The notes under the pieces: model-generated
Databases searched by the model: none
The model's input: the letters and a program-made list of their open reading frames with translations, nothing else
Told to the model about the DNA's origin: nothing
Position numbers and translations under genes: made by a program
In this document: positions 40,661 to 53,592 of the stretch, piece after piece
How positions within the stretch are numbered: the first letter of the stretch is position 1
Layout of the letters: each line of letters opens with the position of its first letter
Assembly: GCA_022113835.1 (NCBI GenBank)
Contig: JAILWY010000026.1
Span: forward strand, 10,877,001-10,941,000
Length of the DNA stretch: 64,000 bases
Origin: Atopsyche davidsoni
Lineage: Eukaryota > Arthropoda > Insecta > Trichoptera > Hydrobiosidae
Reading direction: 5' to 3'

Positions 40661-43600
40661 GTTTTGTCCGAGGGCGGATCGCCGACGGCTGGTTGCCTGC
40701 CCCCTTCGCGAGCCCCCTTCCCGGGGGGGCGACAACAGCCGCTACATAATGCACGCTCATTGTGACCCCCCTGCCCGTCTTATCAACCGTCAAGGGCTTA
40801 CATAATCTCAATATGGCATTCGTGGCCACAATCTGAAGCGCTGTCACTCGTCCGAAACGTTTTACGCAGGCTTTGGTCAACAACGCAAGCGATATTACTT
40901 AATTGCTGTATCACATTATCGATAAAGCTATTCATTACCGAAATATTATGCATACACACTGTACATTTTTTTTTTTTTTTTGCAAATAGGTTATTACTAC
41001 TATTACCAAAGCTACATACATGGTTTCCGAATTATAAATAAATACATTATATTAGTTATATCAAATTAATTCCCCATACAGTATTATTAATTGGGTACTT
41101 TGAATATAAATTATGAAATATACATGGCGTTTCTTTTCAACGTAAATAATAATATTCAACAGTGAAATATATATCTGGATTCTGCAGTGATTGTCAGGAA
41201 GCTTACTGCCAGGAAAGCACTGTTAACTTTACAGAATAATCAGCAAGCAGAGGGGAACGCCTCAAAATATACAGTAAAATTACTTCATGCCTTATCTGTA
41301 GGATGTATTATGCTATATGTGGAATATTTCCGTACGACTGTAATAATATCTGTAACGAGAGTTTCCCTATGTTATCAAGGCTCAGGAATAGCGTTGTATT
41401 TTACTGGAATAATGTCTATTTATAGAAATTTAAATCATTTACTGCTGAAACTTGAAGTACTTTAGATTGGAATTTCAGTCTCGGGAAAAATGTTAATACT
41501 GAAAAAATGGTATATTAGTACATACACCAAGAACCTTAAAACCCTCAGAATAATAATATTTATCAAATACGAATCAGTTCATAAATGATATCTTAAATGC
41601 GGTTTTTTTTATAAAAAGCTGCCCTTGCATCAAAAAGCTTGATTCCATCTTACATTATAAATTTATTTGCTTATTATTATTATTATGCTTCAGCCGTTTC
41701 TAAAATAGCTTGAGAAATATTGGACGGCGCTTGAAATATTACCGCTATAATATTATATTATAAAACCTGCTGGATTATTTGTGGTTCATAGCTGTTGATT
41801 TTCCATCAACAAAGTGTACACGGTCTAAGCATCTTGTTTACAACCTCTAATAGTGCTCCTAAGAACGGCGGTTCTTAGCGTCTTCCCGTAAACCTAATTC
41901 CATTGTGAGGGGATTTACTGGCAGCGCCTAACCTCCTCAGTCCCCACTCGCGAACAAGCACACCGCGCCGTTTGCATTGAATGATCGACAATATGCCTCC
42001 ACTGGCAATGCCAAGCTAGCGAACGAGCACAAAAGACAAGCACAGAAAGCTTTGTGGCAGACGCATTTGCATAATTAAATAACAAAAGTTAAATATATTT
42101 AACTGAAAATTACTTTTATATAAATGTTTCAAGTTTCTCGCTGAGCTCTCCTCGCATTGATTCAATAAATAGTTTTTCAACTTTAAGAATAATCAGTGAT
42201 CCAAATTTCAGTGAAATTCCTTAACTATAACTTAACGGTGACTTTGTGATCCTCAGCTATTTTAAAATCAATAATTTGGATACAAACATTGAAATAGCAA
42301 AAAAAAATGTCACGCCGATTTTAAGTATCGCGTACATGACTGTATTAAATTAGAAAATGCCAAGGCAGCAAACTTAGCGCGGCTTAATAATTCCAATTTT
42401 TTTATATTAAAATGAATCAATAACTTCAATTGCTACGTTGGAACATGTAAAAAAACTCTATCGCATATAATAGTTTTGTATTAAATTTAGTAAATATTTT
42501 CCTATCCCCATACGTCAAAAATAAAAACAAGGTTGTATACCCCATAATCTAGATATCAGTGTATGTGTGCGAGATTCACCCCTTCAGGGATATTTCTGCG
42601 TCGGTTCGCGCTTAGATAATTTATCTACAAAAGCCTTCCTTCCATTTATAATATGTGCAAATTTACATTTAATATTATTATAAAAAGAATCACACCAATA
42701 ATTATTATTAAATTTTTAACTCACATGGGTTTTTTGCGTGGTATTGAAATAATTGCGTTTTATATGGGAATCTATGGCCTAAATACTGTATAAATAAAGA
42801 ACCATAAAAAAATAGTCCTAAATATATTTTTCAATTGAGCTTTCTTACTTTATACCATAAAATAATCTCATCAAACTTTGATGCGTTACGTCACCGGTTT
42901 GCTTACATTTAATCTTCTATCCGGCCTTGCATGCATATTACAATATCTCACATATAGCACCCCTGTCACCCCTTCATCCACGTCTTCCCCCATCCCCTCG
43001 ACCGCAGGCTAATCCTCAGGGAAATGTTCAATTTTGAGAAAATTACCAAGTAGTTACATACATATGAAAATATTTTGTTATAAATCCTTTTATAAAATCT
43101 ACACATATTGTATCAATTTTGCAAAATGTTGCAACACGCAATGCTGTTAATAATTTTCAACAAATCAAACATCAGGCAAATTTCTGGTTTTTATATATCC
43201 TGTGAAATACGCAACCTTATAATTATACTTAAGTAACTAGAGTAAACAGAATAAGTGTTAATTTTCTTTAACCACGTAGTACACTTACTAAAAATAATAA
43301 TAATAATTAGATGTAAAACCTACTCTTTTATGCGTTATCACAATATATAAGATAATAAGATAAACGTTTGTTTATGACCAAAATAGACTTGAATATCCTC
43401 ATGAGTTCTTAATTAAATATGGCTGTAAAGATGGACAAAAACCAAGGATGTCTAAACAAATTACAGCAAAGACTTGTCCAAAATTGAATTTCACAAACAT
43501 GAAACTATTCAACTAAACTAACGTAAAATCAATAGCTTTATGTGCAATTCACTCAAAAAAGCTTAAGAGCTATTTCAATGAAATTTCAATTTCCAATATG

Positions 43601-43959
43601 CTTTTTTATATTTTCGCTTTGAAGATTATTTTTTTGAGGTTAGGTATTTTACAAAATGTATACTTACTCGTCCTTTTAATAGCGGCTTATGTATAACTTC
43701 ACAAGTGCGGAGTAACTTGTAAGTACTTATGTACTTTACGCAAAGGTTTCGTAAGCTACTTCAGTGTCAACCAAAAAAATATAGACTTCTTCAAAAGTTG
43801 CCTGGTTTTTATAGATATATTTTGGTCAAGTTGTCTCTTCTTATCTTGCCAAAAAGATAAAGTTATACGAAATAGCTCTGCTGGAATATTCGTGATATTA
43901 CTCGTGTGATACTACTTATTACGAGAACATAAAATTACCTTTACATCGATATAGGTAAT
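40661..43959. other. no gene seen; GC-rich islands
   Basis: The GC-rich patches at about 40670-40780 (GCCCCCTTCGCGAGCCCCC), 41880-42060 and 42955-43020 have no convincing splice-bounded open frame. They are candidates for regulatory DNA of the neighbouring receptor gene, but only because of their composition. Confidence 0.35.
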
Positions 43960-44035
43960 TTTGAGTGCCTCTCCTCAGAGGCGGTTGGCGATTATTTCAC
44001 TAAGCATATACTCACGGTGAGCCAGTGTTTATGGT
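43960..44035 (-). mobile_element. short LINE C-terminal fragment
   Basis: The minus strand reads HREYMLSEIIANRL, stop, GEAL, which parallels the other LINE tails in this window (MFSEMV, LRRGTWRRR near 5160-5250). It is too short and damaged for a firm family assignment. Confidence 0.45.
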
Positions 44036-44664
44036 TTTATAAAGAAAATATAGTATATTGGGTCTCCGAGTTCAGGAAAAGTCTGCGTATTGCTGCTGCC
44101 CAATAGCATTATTATATTATACTATAAATGTTGCCCGTCACAGAATGACGTTTTCGGAGGCATTTTGAGTTATTAATGCTGTGATTAATAATTTCTAACG
44201 CAATTTCGATAAAAAAATTAAATTGGTACTTGTGTCAAGCTGACATAAACTGAAAATTTCTAAGAAGCATCAAAATTTGTTTTTTTGTAAAAGTTCTAAA
44301 TTTGAAATTCTCGCGGTGAACAATAAACTCCTATAATTCGTACATATTGAAACTCGCTAAAGCATGTTTTATAGTTTTATTAAATTAGTTTATGAATAAA
44401 AAATATTATCCTAACGTCTTGAAATTCGGCACATAGCTGCGGAAAAATTTACTAAACTTACATGCAAAAAATCAGCGTTGTTTCTTTTAAGATATTCTAT
44501 AGAAAACCAAAAAATGAAACGTACACACACACAATGGATATTATTATAGTAGATTTTCATTACAAAACTCTGGCGTTTAGATCTGAAACTCCTTCTGCAG
44601 CAGGCTACAGAAACACCTGTACCATTGCACCTCGACAAATTTTTTACGCTTTGTGTTTTTCCAG
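44036..44664 (+). other. intron sequence before the receptor's last exon
   Basis: AT-rich, ending in a good splice acceptor: a pyrimidine-rich tract (TTTGTGTTTTTCCAG) whose AG is at 44663-44664. No coding signal. The frame that runs across the boundary from about 44625 is simply open intron. Confidence 0.6.
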
Positions 44665-44879
44665 GCGAACTGATGGACTTCATGGCGCTGGTGAACTCTG
44701 CCATCAACTTCATCCTGTACTGCACGATGAGCCGGCAGTTCCGCACGACGTTCGCGCAGCTGTTCCGGCCGAAGGTGCTGGGGCGGTGGCTGCCCGTGCC
44801 GCTGAGGGAGGCGGGCGGGCCCGGGGAGACGGACGCCAACGGCCTCAACGGCGACAAGACTCAGATGACCCAGGTCTAG
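44665..44879 (+). CDS. last coding exon of a rhodopsin-like peptide receptor (myosuppressin/FMRFamide-receptor-like)
   Basis: The exon supplies two bases of a split codon, then 70 residues and TAG at 44877-44879. It begins ELMDFMALVNSAINFILYCT, which is TM7 with an NPxxY-type motif (here N-F-I-L-Y), followed by MSRQFRTTFAQLF, the amphipathic helix 8, then a 37-residue tail rich in Pro, Gly and Arg. The last residues TQV fit a class I PDZ ligand. The wording NSAINFILYCTMSRQFR recalls insect myosuppressin-type receptors, but I cannot exclude another peptide receptor. TM1-TM6 were not found upstream, so the preceding intron either fills most of the 44 kb to the left or contains exons I missed. 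Third codon positions are almost all G or C, unlike the other genes here. It probably signals from the plasma membrane through G proteins. Confidence 0.8.
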
Positions 44880-45230
44880 CGCGCCTAGTCTGCAGGCAAC
44901 CGCGGCTACACGCGTGCCCCGCGAGCCCCGGGGCTGCTTTTACTGTCACCACACAACGCGCACAGGTGATTCTGCCGGATCGTCGAGTCATCAGGCGCGA
45001 TTTGTGCCGTGGGAATGATTTAGTGCGATGCTTCAATATATATTTTAAATTTAGATGAATTTGTTGTTTGTGCTATTTTGAAACAAACAATGTATAAAAA
45101 CAGGGAATCTTGTATTAATGGCAACTAATGAACGCATCGCATTAAACCGTCTCGTTTTGAAATTATTTATGACTTGACTACAGTAGAAAAAGTGGATCGC
45201 TATTCGCTTCTCTTCTTGCTGTTTTAAGGC

Positions 45231-45236
45231 AATAAA
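45231..45236 (+). terminator. possible polyadenylation signal of the receptor
   Basis: First clear AATAAA after the receptor stop, about 350 bp downstream, in AT-rich DNA. In such DNA the hexamer is common by chance, so the call is weak. Confidence 0.35.
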
Positions 45237-48200
45237 CTAAATCAGTTTAGACAGCTCCAAAAGCAAACGGGGTCTTTTATTGTCTCCGTTGAGATTGATC
45301 CACTGACGGCAGTTTTTCAAAAAATATATATAAGTCGGTGTTAAGGCTACATCTGGATTTGATATTCTGTCAGTTTTTTTTTTCAGTATTTCCAGTGCTC
45401 CATCATATTTTCAGTCCGATTTGACATATCTAGCGAGCTTACTGTAGAAGCGTGAACGAACCGTCGAAAGCTATTAAACGATTTCACGTGAGAGTGCTGC
45501 AGAAATCTTGTAGTTTTAAAATGAACATGTTTAAGATACTTGGTATGTTAGCAGCTTCGTACACAATGATTTTACTTATTCCTAACATTTTATAATTTAA
45601 AATCACGTAACTGTGGTTATTTGTATGATTTTTTTATTTTCAAGATTGCTCGCTTTTTTACTATTTCCAATCGAAATTCGTTTGACGAAATTACGAATTT
45701 TTGACAATAAAGAAGAACTGTTATTTCTACTTATTTATTAATTTATTTCGTTCGCTTCTTTGCGTGCGTACCTCATAAGTTTTGATATTTTTTTGTAATT
45801 ATTCTTACAATTTTTTTATTTCTATGTTGTATTTTTATTCCATTATATAATCAGCAATGCTGTTTGCTTTTATATGGAATTTACCAATAGGGAAGTTACC
45901 TCTTGCCTGCTAACGTGACACGCTTCCGTGTTTCCTTCAGAGGTCTTTTGATAGAATGCTAAAACGGTTCTCAGAGTCAGTATACAATACTTTAGGATAC
46001 AGAGTACTATTTCAATGCACGGACCAACGACGTGTCACGGTCCAACACCGCTCCCCTTGTCCGCGGGAAGGGAAGCGTGTTCCTTCAGAAATAGACCACC
46101 CCTACTGCGGAGACCCTCCCTCTCTGCACAATACACATTCACTTGTCACCGCACTTACTCTACAGCAGTAGGCTTTTAGAAATTTACATTTGATTTCATG
46201 ATTATTTAAATAGATTCTTGAGCCATTAATAGTGATTGATAGTTTATTTATTTTTAAATTTAATAAAATCTTTTTTAATTTGTAAACATATACGTCGTGA
46301 TGGTGCCATGAACTATTTAGCTATCAATGTTTTTCTTTGGAACAAGGAAAATTAATCACTTTTTTTCCTATAAAAATCACAAAAGCTTCTTATCGGCTTT
46401 TCTCCATTCCTAACTCTATCATAGGTACATAGCAAGGTATAAATAAAATCACAAAAACCGATACAATTTTTTTTTAAAAATTATCGATTTTAAAACCTGC
46501 AATAAAATTATTGTTTACTTATAAATAATTTATCCAAAAATCAGACGTTCATCTCGACTAAACGTCGGTAAAAGAAATATGAGACGACGGCTACCTGCTT
46601 TGGTTTCAGATAACCTTCATTATGCGTTGACTAACTTTTAGACAGGAAATCAATTAATATATTTTCAGAGTAAGAAACCGTGTTCCTTTTTTTGTTTTCT
46701 TGGAGCTTTAATCATTTACTCTGGCTTATTATAAGTGCGTCTACTACTTACGTACGTATGGATGGTTATAGGTAACGTGACCAGACTTTTTCGAGTAAAT
46801 TTCGAAACGTACAAAAGCAACGGAAAGTTAATCAACTCTCAGAATCTGAGAGGATACTGATGGTAATAAAAATACGCAAGCATGTGGAAAGACATCGTAT
46901 AAATAATCATTTATGATGCACTTTTCGAAATCAGTCTGCATTAAATTAATTTGTGTTTCGATTTATCGAACAAGGATATTTGGGAATTTCTACGGAATTC
47001 ATCATTGTTTTTTATAATTAATTATAACACGTTATTCATCTTCTAAATCTATTGACACTGTTGCGATAATGTTTATATTTTAATCAATTTTGTATGCGCA
47101 CATATACAGCTTAAAGAAAAACTAAAAGACTGTTGTTAAAAAAAAAACGTTCAAGTAAGGCGTTAACTAAATTCATGGCACACTTGGTTATCGTCAGTTT
47201 TGCAACCGTGACTAGAATATCTAATATCTCATATAAAAAAGCGACGACGTATAAAAGTATCTGAAAGCCTCCCAGTGTCGGCGAAAACCTCGCTAAGGGA
47301 AGCCATCGTGTCACGTCACGGGTGAATGAGTGCCGTTAAAAAAATCTTTCACCAGAGTCCGAATTTCCAGTCGAACCCAGCCGCAAGCTCGAGGTATTTT
47401 AAGTGTAGGCGGAAAATAATTTATGGCTGCGAGTTTATGGAAACTGGCGACTCTGATCCACCGCGGAACGCTGCTCTGGAAGAACCTCTCAAGTCAGGAT
47501 TGAAGACCGATTTTGATGAATCTCCCGTCAATACCCAATATTTCTATATCTGAACAGGTAATCTCTACATACATAAATAAAAAATATATTAATTTTTATT
47601 TTTAAATTATTTTGCGGATAATTTTCGTAGGCTTTTCAAGCAAACTTTATTGTTTGTAAAATTACATTTTTGATTAGTGATGGCTATCACATTAGCTTAG
47701 ATTGATAAGAGTATAATGCACAGTATGTCCATATTCAATATATCATTTATCTACAGGCTATTAAGGCTACTCAAAAAGTTACAGGAATTGTATAATTTTT
47801 AAAGCTAACATGCCAACATAATGTGTTTACGCTTATAAAAAATACCAAATTGTAATCGTTTAGCGAGTAATAAATAGTAATTAAATAAAAAAATTATTAT
47901 AAGATCTTATTATGTAAGATATTTTATAGGTGTTTACATTATTCAATGTTTAGTGCTAATAAATGTATTTTATAAAAGTTATTTTTTTATATAAAATTAA
48001 TTTACCCATTGATTGTAAAGTATCACTGTAATGTTAGCGATAATTTTCTTCAGAGCCCAAAGTAAAAATTATCTCTAACAGTACTGAGAACTAATATCAC
48101 TATGTTAGTATAATAAATAATATATTGTATATATTTTTGTATGTATAGTTATTATCTAAAAATCGTAAAACATTTGGCTATTTGTGAACATATCTCTGTT

Positions 48201-51200
48201 GTATATTTGAAATTTAATGTAAATATTTCATGAATTATTAACTGCTGTAAAATAATTATTAGATAAATGGAGATGTAATACATCCAGTGGAAGTGTTTGC
48301 TGTTAAATCAAGAAATCATTTGAAGACAGTGATCTCGAACCACTATTTTTATCGCCACAACTCCAATAAACGACTATTAGTCACACACCTTCGCAATGAC
48401 AAGCAGTCGCAGATTTTGGACGCTAAACACAATACAACATAACAAAAACATTCAATAACGCCACTGAATCTTTGTTTTGGTCCGTATTCCATGCAAAAAT
48501 TAATGGATAAAAAAAATGCTTATAACAAATGCACGAGGCTGGCCTTCAACACGGATCCAGTGGAGACCCTTCTATGTGTTTTATGAAAACCCTCTGTAAA
48601 CCCTTGCTAGAAAAATGTGATTCAAATGTATTATATTTATCTTTAATGTATACTGCTGTAAATATATTAATAAAACCACTGATAAAATTTTACAATGTTT
48701 GTTTTTGTTCTTCCGTAATTTTAACAGCTGCAATAGTGTATATATGTCATATATGTATATGTAAATTTCTTGAACTCGTCACTTATCAGTTTTGATTTTA
48801 ACTTCTGACATGATGCCTTTTCCCAACTGATTGTTTATCATACTATTGTGTATTCTTATAGATTGGTTATACTAATTTTTATAATTTCACAGTAGACTGT
48901 AATTGACTGATTCCCAATTAAGTGTCTCGACCTCTGAAGTTACCGTTACAACTGCACTTCATATTCAGTTTATCCATCAGCTGATTGTCAATTCTTTTGA
49001 TAGTGAAAGTGGGATGGAGATATTTGAAGTAGAAGATTTACTACTTACCTTGGCTTAGGTAAATAAAAATATTTTAAATGGGAAAAAATATCTACAAATT
49101 TTCAAATATTTATGTAACAAAAGAGCAATACTTATTATGCCCAAATCAAAGGAAATTTAACAAACAATAAAACATAGTTCTGAAATAATATATAAAAATA
49201 ATTGATGCTTTATTTACAATTATATTTTTTTACAAATTATTTACCTATGTACATACATACTTTGAGTTAAAGTTGAAAATGTTTGATAATTTTTATTGAT
49301 GTGTACAGAGCAATCTAGAATAAAATAAAATGTATGAACAATGTTTTTAATCTTAATTTGTATAAGTGAAGAACCATTCAGTGCCTTCACCTGGGAGGTG
49401 TGCGCGCCTGCAGCCTTGTGCAGTCGAGAATCTTATTTTACTCTACATAAGCATTTCATTATCTGATGTCACTGTACATATTAATTTAATATATTTATTT
49501 TTGGTGTTTTGTACTGTGACGTTTTTACAAAAGTGTGAAACTTTAGAAATAACATTAAAGCAGTAGCGCAATACGAAGAGCATGCTGGATTGTTATACTC
49601 ATAAGATTTTAATTTTACCAAGTTACTATAATATTCAACTTACTAATGTAGAAAAATACTAGTTTACCTTTATAATAAAAATTATTGAAATTTGATGTAC
49701 TAAGACACCAGCATGCTCTTGAAGCTTAAGCCTGGAGCAGAGAAACATTTGTTGGTTATTTTTCCTTCAGCACAATATAAATTGCCAAGGAATCATGGTA
49801 AGGAATAATTATTACTTAGAGCATGGCAGTGAAAAGATAGACATGCAATAAACATTGTTTGTCCGCTTGTAGCATTATGGCACAGATAGGTTAAGCAGTT
49901 GTTAACATTGTTAAATGAACAAATATACAATATATGTAATATACGTTTTGACAATCACAAAATTCTTCTCGAGACTCTGTATTATGAATAAGCCAGAGGC
50001 AGTATGGAGGCATGTCATGCCAATCAGGAGAGTGAGAATGATATGAAAAATAGATTCTAAGTTAAAGTACCATTTTTTTTGTTTACGATTTTTAAATACA
50101 ATATGGACGCAATTTTTTATTCATTATAAAATGTACACCCAATCGATTACTTAAATACGTCATGCATAAATGTTAAAAATTCCATGTCTAAGCTGAATTT
50201 TTCGAGAAATTAAAAGAAATGGCACAGATCAGTCTTTACAAAGACTCGTATTTCCATAATTTTTGTTCAACATCGTAAACCTGTTTAGATTAAAAATGAA
50301 CACCTACGTCATATTGAACTTATTACATTTTAATAATATATATGCAACAATACACTGACAGTTTGTGTAAAAAATATATTTTCAGAATGAATGTTGGCTC
50401 CATAGCATTTCAATTACACACAAAAAATAACATTCTCATACAGGCAGAATTTTCTTTAGAAATTTGAAAAATATGAATAATTGTAATGAGATTTAAAAAA
50501 TGAGAAAATAGACCAGATCTGAACACTCGTGCGTGAGACTGTTAGATAATGCAGCTCAGAACTCTTTCTAAAACATTTCAAACTTAATATATATCAGAAT
50601 ATTTTAACAGAATTAATGTCACAGCATCAGTTCAAGCAGACAATAAAAATCAACCTATAATATAATTTATATGACATTTAAAATCTACATAGATTGAATT
50701 TTGCTTATGTATGTATTGTTAAGTTTTGTTGAAAATCAAATATAAAAAAAAAAGATTTTGAAAAAAAATTACTTACAGCAAATTACAATATTTTGATCAA
50801 AATAAAGCAGTTGTTAAACCACATCGTACTTATTAAGACTGTTCATAAATATAAATAAATATGGAAATATTGTTTCTAAAAAACAGCCTATTATTATAAA
50901 TATTTACAACATTGTTAACTGCGCACATGCATTTTCAACTAAACATTCAAACTTCATTTTTAAAGTAGTATAGCAATATAATAAACCAATAATTCTGGAA
51001 TGAATATCTTTGACTCAATTATTCTCGAAAGATACAATATCTCTATAAGAAACTCTACATTTACACTTTAATAAATTAATATATAAAAATAATTTATAGC
51101 AAGAAACATTTCAGTTAATGTGCCAGGAAAATCACTAGTATAAGTAGATTGTGAACAAAATTACGCCAACATTATATTTTTGTGTTGATTTTTTTCGATT

Positions 51201-53592
51201 CCTCGTAGCTTAATAACATACATTAATTATTTAATATTATCCCTGAAGAAAACTCTACAATCTTAAATAAATAATTATTTGGTTTCTATTAATAAAATGT
51301 AATCCTTTACAACACTCCTATATAGATAGTATGGATCTATTATGGAAAAATTCCTTTAAAAAGTTTTATTTTTATATAGCCTTAATTATTTCTCTACGGT
51401 GCTTGAATTAATTAAGGATGATTCACCTAGCAATTCACTGTGCAAAGATACATTTTCATAAAACCAATCACTTTGCCTCATCATCAAAACTTACAATGTT
51501 TTCTCCTATCAATATTTGAAACAGCTTCATACAAAACCTTTAATTTCTGATACCAATTTTTGTTAGAAACGAACTCTTCTCTGGTGTTATGAATACTAAC
51601 TTTGTGAATCACCCATTATGAGCAGTCTACATACGATTAGTAAATACAGTTAGAGATTACGGGTGAATGCATATAAATAGGATATTTATAATAAAGTAGT
51701 TATAATATATATAATAAACTATCATATAGTTATAATATCATCAAAAATAACATTTAATATTTTCCACTTACAAGTATAATATTTTTTAACCAGTTGAGCA
51801 ATACTTAGTAACATAAGGCACAATGCGGCTAATATTTTTAGCAAAAGAAGCAACAGCAAATCATAATTGTACACTGTCATGAAAGATATAAAAATAATCC
51901 AAACACTTGGCTGGATTACCATTTGGGATTGGGTGTTTTAAATACTTTGGTGTTTTCATTACAATGCTAGCTACATGTATTGTTTACCCGCCCGGCGTAT
52001 AAAACCCCAGTGAACATAAATATGTATAAAATTATTTTGGACCCAAAGTTTAATTTATATCTAATACGTCATTACACATCAAGCAAACAATATACGTCAG
52101 GTGTTTGATGCTCTGTTTATTTATAAAAATTACCAAGGAATCCTGTATTGTCTATAAACTTTATTAAAAACTAATGTTTGCCATCCGCTTTACGTGGAGC
52201 ATTGTTCTTATGATAATTTTCGAGGTAAACACTTAGTCATTTTAACAGCTTTTGAATAAATTAAAGACAATGCAAAGATAAATTTTATTCCAGTCCTGTG
52301 ACCGATATTGTCAATATCACCAATATGGGGGACAACTTCATCAACAAATATTTCCATCATATTTACTTGTATTCCGTTTTTCAAGAAATATTTCTTTTAT
52401 CCAAATAAGGCCACTTCCATCACATTTATCCGAATTTCGATTCAATGGCAGGTTTCAATACATATAATAAACATTTAACATTTTGAAAAGTTCTCCATTT
52501 TAATTTTGTTATTGTTCAGACATATTTTAATATAATATTATTGGAATATTTTCATAAAATTCAATTATCATACAACTTCCTGAGAAATTATTTTCTGGTG
52601 CTGTTTTTTTACCCAAACAAAATATGTTGTTTATCAGAATCGAATTACAATTGTAAAAGGCGATGTGTTGCTACAAGATTGGCAAAATCAGTTGCTGAGA
52701 CAATTTCAATTCACTGGCTTGATAATAAATTGTAAAATTCTTAAATTTGCAGGATCAGATATTAATCATGCCATTTCAAGTCCACAATAAGATTGAATCG
52801 TAAGTGCTTACTATACATATTAGAATTTGAAAAATGACAAAATTAATTTTAGTAAAATGTTGGATAAGATAAGTATAAATGTAAATTCAAGCCATAAGAA
52901 ATATGTTGTAAATCAAAACTACAAGCCCGTTGAGATGTCACTATGACCTTATTAATATTTGTGCTGCAATTGATTGAGATGAATAATCATGCAAAGTAAA
53001 TAAGAAATATGTTAAATTCATTCCCTGGTCTAGTTTCATTATTAATTTACAATATTGTAGTGACAATCTATTATTATAGCCTCCATATGATTCAATATCT
53101 ATCAGGTTAAATGCTAATTATGAAATAGATTTTGATGTGATTATTTATGAAATTAGGTTGTTCAATATTTCCACTGGATATTTAAGTTTAGAAAATTTTA
53201 AATATTCGTTTTCATAAAAACTTTTTGAGTGTTTAAACTTAAAATAAACATTATAAAAGTAATTTAACATTTCTTATCAGAGAGAAAGTAATTTAATAAC
53301 TTATGCAAATAAATATGGTTTCTATTATTAAATTAACATAAATACTAATATTATTGTGTATTCACTATTTTATAAATTTCAATATACAGAATGCGATAAA
53401 TAAATAACTTACCACGCAAAAAATGTCTCTAGGTAACAAATTAACCTTTAGGGGAGGTCTGTTTTTTTCAAAATGGAAGATAGAAATACCAAATTTACAA
53501 CCCCTTCAGGAAACTGGATTAAAATTTACAAAGATTATTACAAAAAGATCAAAATTGTCCAACAATAATTTACAAATCATTTGAATGTGTTG
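45237..53592. other. convergent intergenic region, no coding sequence seen
   Basis: It lies between the 3' ends of the receptor (+) and the G-alpha gene (-) and must contain the latter's 3' untranslated region. GC-richer patches lie at about 46020-46160, 47280-47550 and 49375-49435. A 75-codon + strand frame at 47326-47553 (ending SPVNTQYFYI) and a 66-codon frame at 49366-49566 are open, but neither resembles a known protein. The rest is AT-rich. Confidence 0.4.

Noticed and set aside
40437..40883. Open frames of 122 (+) and 103 (-) codons near the triple motif
   Set aside because: Both cross the GC-rich patch and the repeated motif, with no start context, splice signal or family support.
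44411..44857. Minus-strand 148-codon open frame over the receptor exon
   Set aside because: It is a shadow of the GC-rich receptor exon on the other strand; the + strand has TM7 and splice signals.
44462..45058. 198-codon + strand frame over the same exon
   Set aside because: Out of frame with the TM7 sequence, and Ala/Arg/Gly-rich only because of the GC-rich exon.
49366..49566. 66-codon frame (CARLQPCAVENLILLYIS) as an exon
   Set aside because: A short GC-rich start followed by random AT-rich hydrophobic sequence, with no splice signals.
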